A stretch of 35,893 bases of DNA, from contig JAAVFI010000004.1 of NCBI GenBank assembly GCA_014800815.1, forward strand, positions 10,719 to 46,611, given 5' to 3'. The translations under genes and the position numbers were made by a program. Shown one piece after another: positions 34,775-35,893 of the stretch (its first letter is position 1; each line of letters begins with the position of its first letter). The stretch is from Bacteroidales bacterium. GTDB taxonomy: Bacteria; Bacteroidota; Bacteroidia; Bacteroidales; Muribaculaceae. The notes under the pieces are model-generated. The model did no database searches, was not told the origin of the DNA, and saw only the letters and a program-made list of their open reading frames with translations.

Positions 34775-35245
34775 TTAGTTTAATGATTTAGTACTCTCTA
34801 ATTGTACTTGACGTGCTTCGGCCATTGTCTTTTTGAGCTGCATCATGCACATGGCCTGGGTTTCTGCGGCTTTCTTGGCGGCGAGGTCGGCGCTCAGTCG
34901 CTTTCCGTCTTCAAATACTATTATGATAGATGAATCGGTATGAGTATTTGCGATGTGGCGGACGCCGAAGCCTGCCACTACGGCAATGCATGCGGCCGCG
35001 GCAATCCACTTGAAGAGTCGTGGCCGACGGCGGGCAGCTGCTTGCACCGGCTTTGACGACGATGCGAGTGCTGTGGTTAAGGCCAGAGTTTCCCTTGCCT
35101 CATCTATAATCGGTGAGGATACGTCGCTCGACAGGAGGATGAACTCAAGTTCTTTCTCCTGCAGCTTCGAGAGCCGGCACTCGAGGCAGGCCTTCGAGAG
35201 GGATTCGAGCTCTTCTACTGTGAGTCGGGTATTCAGGTGATTCAT
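34775..35245 (-). CDS. Single-pass membrane anti-sigma-like protein
   Basis: 156 residues with an N-terminal cytoplasmic helical part (1-70), a basic stretch RRRPRLFKW and one transmembrane segment (about 79-97, IAAAACIAVVAGFG). A short periplasmic domain with a coiled-coil-like end (about 118-156) follows. Its start overlaps the sigma stop by four bases (ATGA), the usual arrangement for an ECF sigma factor and its anti-sigma. It has no FecR domain, so the signal differs from that of the SusC locus. The role is inferred from topology and position. Confidence 0.8.
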   Translation of the reverse strand: MNHLNTRLTVEELESLSKACLECRLSKLQEKELEFILLSSDVSSPIIDEARETLALTTALASSSKPVQAAARRRPRLFKWIAAAACIAVVAGFGVRHIANTHTDSSIIIVFEDGKRLSADLAAKKAAETQAMCMMQLKKTMAEARQVQLESTKSLN

Positions 35246-35709
35246 AGTGTGAGTTTTTTGTATTGGTCTCTGAGAATCTTGCGTGCGCGGTACATATTTG
35301 TTCTCACGGCTTCGACACTCATATCGAGCTTTGCGGCTATCTCTTCGTATTCAAGGTCGTCGTATGCCGAGAGTGTGAATATTTGAGTCTGGAGAGGTGT
35401 GAGGTGTCGCATCAGCTCGAGTTTCAGCCGTTCGGCATCGGATTCGTCGGGTTGATCCACTGCGATGTCTAGAGTGTCGAGGGTCGAAAAGGAGCGTTTA
35501 CGTCGCAGTTTATTCAGGCACACGTTTTTCAGAACGGCAAAGAGCTGAAATCTGACCTCGGCATCAGATAGTCCTGCGGCCCATAGATTGCAGAATGTAT
35601 CTTGCACGGCGTCCTGGGCCTCCATTTCGTCTCGGAGCATGCGCGATGCCACGAGGTGAAGCTTTGACTGCAGTCGGCTGAACGATTCTATGAGTGTTTC
35701 TTTTGCCAT
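35242..35709 (-). CDS. ECF-type RNA polymerase sigma factor
   Basis: 155 residues. Region 2 lies near 10-70 (SKLHLVASRMLRDEMEAQDA, then VQDTFCNLWAAG and QLFAVLKNVCLNKLRR), and region 4 near 100-150 (HLTPLQTQIFTLSAYDDLEY, EEIAAKLDMSVEAVRTNMYR). I start it at the ATG at 35709-35707; a GTG at 35724 would add five residues. It is translationally coupled to the anti-sigma gene. The upstream region lacks a clear TTTG/TAnnTTTG promoter but has a 9-base direct repeat, which could be its own recognition or operator site. Confidence 0.93.
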   Translation of the reverse strand: MAKETLIESFSRLQSKLHLVASRMLRDEMEAQDAVQDTFCNLWAAGLSDAEVRFQLFAVLKNVCLNKLRRKRSFSTLDTLDIAVDQPDESDAERLKLELMRHLTPLQTQIFTLSAYDDLEYEEIAAKLDMSVEAVRTNMYRARKILRDQYKKLTL

Positions 35710-35730
35710 ACACTCATAAGACACACCAAA

Positions 35731-35753
35731 AGCGAAAACATAACAGCGAAAAC
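35731..35753 (-). promoter_or_regulatory. Direct repeat upstream of the second sigma gene
   Basis: The 9-base sequence AGCGAAAAC occurs at 35731-35739 and 35745-35753 (plus-strand reading), separated by five bases, 22 bases before the sigma ATG. It lies where a promoter would be expected. It may be a regulator site or an ECF promoter element. Confidence 0.35.
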
Positions 35754-35787
35754 GAAATAATAATGCGTTTGCTCGGGGTATATAGCT

Positions 35788-35822
35788 AAAAAAAGCCCTC
35801 CCGGAGTTGTCCGGAAGGGCTT
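35788..35822 (-). terminator. rRNA operon terminator
   Basis: On the minus strand 35822-35810 pairs with 35805-35793 in a 13-bp stem with one G-U pair and a 4-base loop, followed by seven T (35794-35788). It directly follows the 5S rRNA gene. Confidence 0.92.
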
Positions 35823-35828
35823 GAGAGG

Positions 35829-35893
35829 GGGCGGTTACCTACTTTTCCACTTTCGCAGTATCATCGGCGTAGCAAGGTTTAACTTCTCTGTTC
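35829..35893 (-). rRNA. rrf: 5S ribosomal RNA, 3' part only
   Basis: Read on the minus strand the window edge begins with GAACAGAGAAGTTAAACC, the conserved loop B/helix III region of 5S rRNA. It continues through CGCCGATGATACTGC and GAAAAGTAGGTAACCGCC to the 3' end. About half of the molecule is present; the rest, and probably 23S and 16S, lie beyond the window. The 3' boundary is approximate to a few bases. Confidence 0.92.

Noticed and set aside
1-35893. CRISPR arrays and tRNA genes
   Set aside because: No regularly spaced direct repeats and no cloverleaf with the GTTCRANNC T-loop were found by reading both strands; a tRNAscan or CRISPR finder run would settle it.

Overview
The window looks like chromosomal DNA from a gut-type Bacteroidales bacterium, most likely of the Muribaculaceae or a close relative. 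This rests on several signs: a SusC/SusD pair, a FecR/ECF-sigma pair, C-terminal domains resembling type IX secretion (T9SS) sorting signals, promoters of the Bacteroidetes form TTTG-N19-TAnnTTTG, almost no Shine-Dalgarno sequences, and class I fumarase. The taxon is an inference from gene content; no 16S sequence is present.

Layout. (1) Positions 1-12505, all on the minus strand, form an outer-membrane nutrient-acquisition locus. Read in the direction of transcription it runs ECF sigma factor, FecR anti-sigma, SusC with an STN signalling domain, SusD, a surface lipoprotein, and a secreted N-acetylmuramoyl-L-alanine amidase fused to a beta-propeller-like half. A terminator follows, then the 5' part of a further secreted protein that repeats the amidase's C-terminal module and runs off the window edge. 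Because its only enzyme is a peptidoglycan amidase and not a glycosidase, I suspect it takes up peptidoglycan fragments. (2) Positions 12543-18041, plus strand, hold housekeeping genes: tgt with an LptF/LptG-type permease, then ychF, a rhomboid protease and a membrane-anchored endonuclease/exonuclease/phosphatase protein. (3) Positions 18123-20906 encode a 927-residue secreted tandem-repeat protein with a T9SS-like tail and a strong terminator. (4) Positions 21019-22011 hold an A+T-richer Abi_2 (AbiD/AbiF-like HEPN) gene. A perfect promoter is separated from the ORF by a hairpin plus T-run, suggesting a small RNA or attenuator in the leader. (5) Positions 22096-29956 hold a ProX/YbaK-type editing deacylase (plus), then a large alpha-2-macroglobulin-like protein and class I fumarase (both minus). 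An inverted repeat resembling abutted IS3-type ends lies between the convergent genes. (6) Positions 30100-34153, minus strand, are an A+T-rich island of two overlapping genes. One encodes an unrecognised 507-residue protein, the other an 849-residue protein with two phospholipase-D-type HxK/GSxN motifs. This is my best candidate for an undescribed, possibly defensive, system. (7) Positions 34375-35709, minus strand, hold a second ECF sigma / membrane anti-sigma / small exported protein operon. The window ends with the rRNA operon terminator and the 3' part of a 5S rRNA gene, both on the minus strand.

No tRNA genes, CRISPR arrays or transposase genes were seen. No gene-free stretch exceeds about 300 bases.
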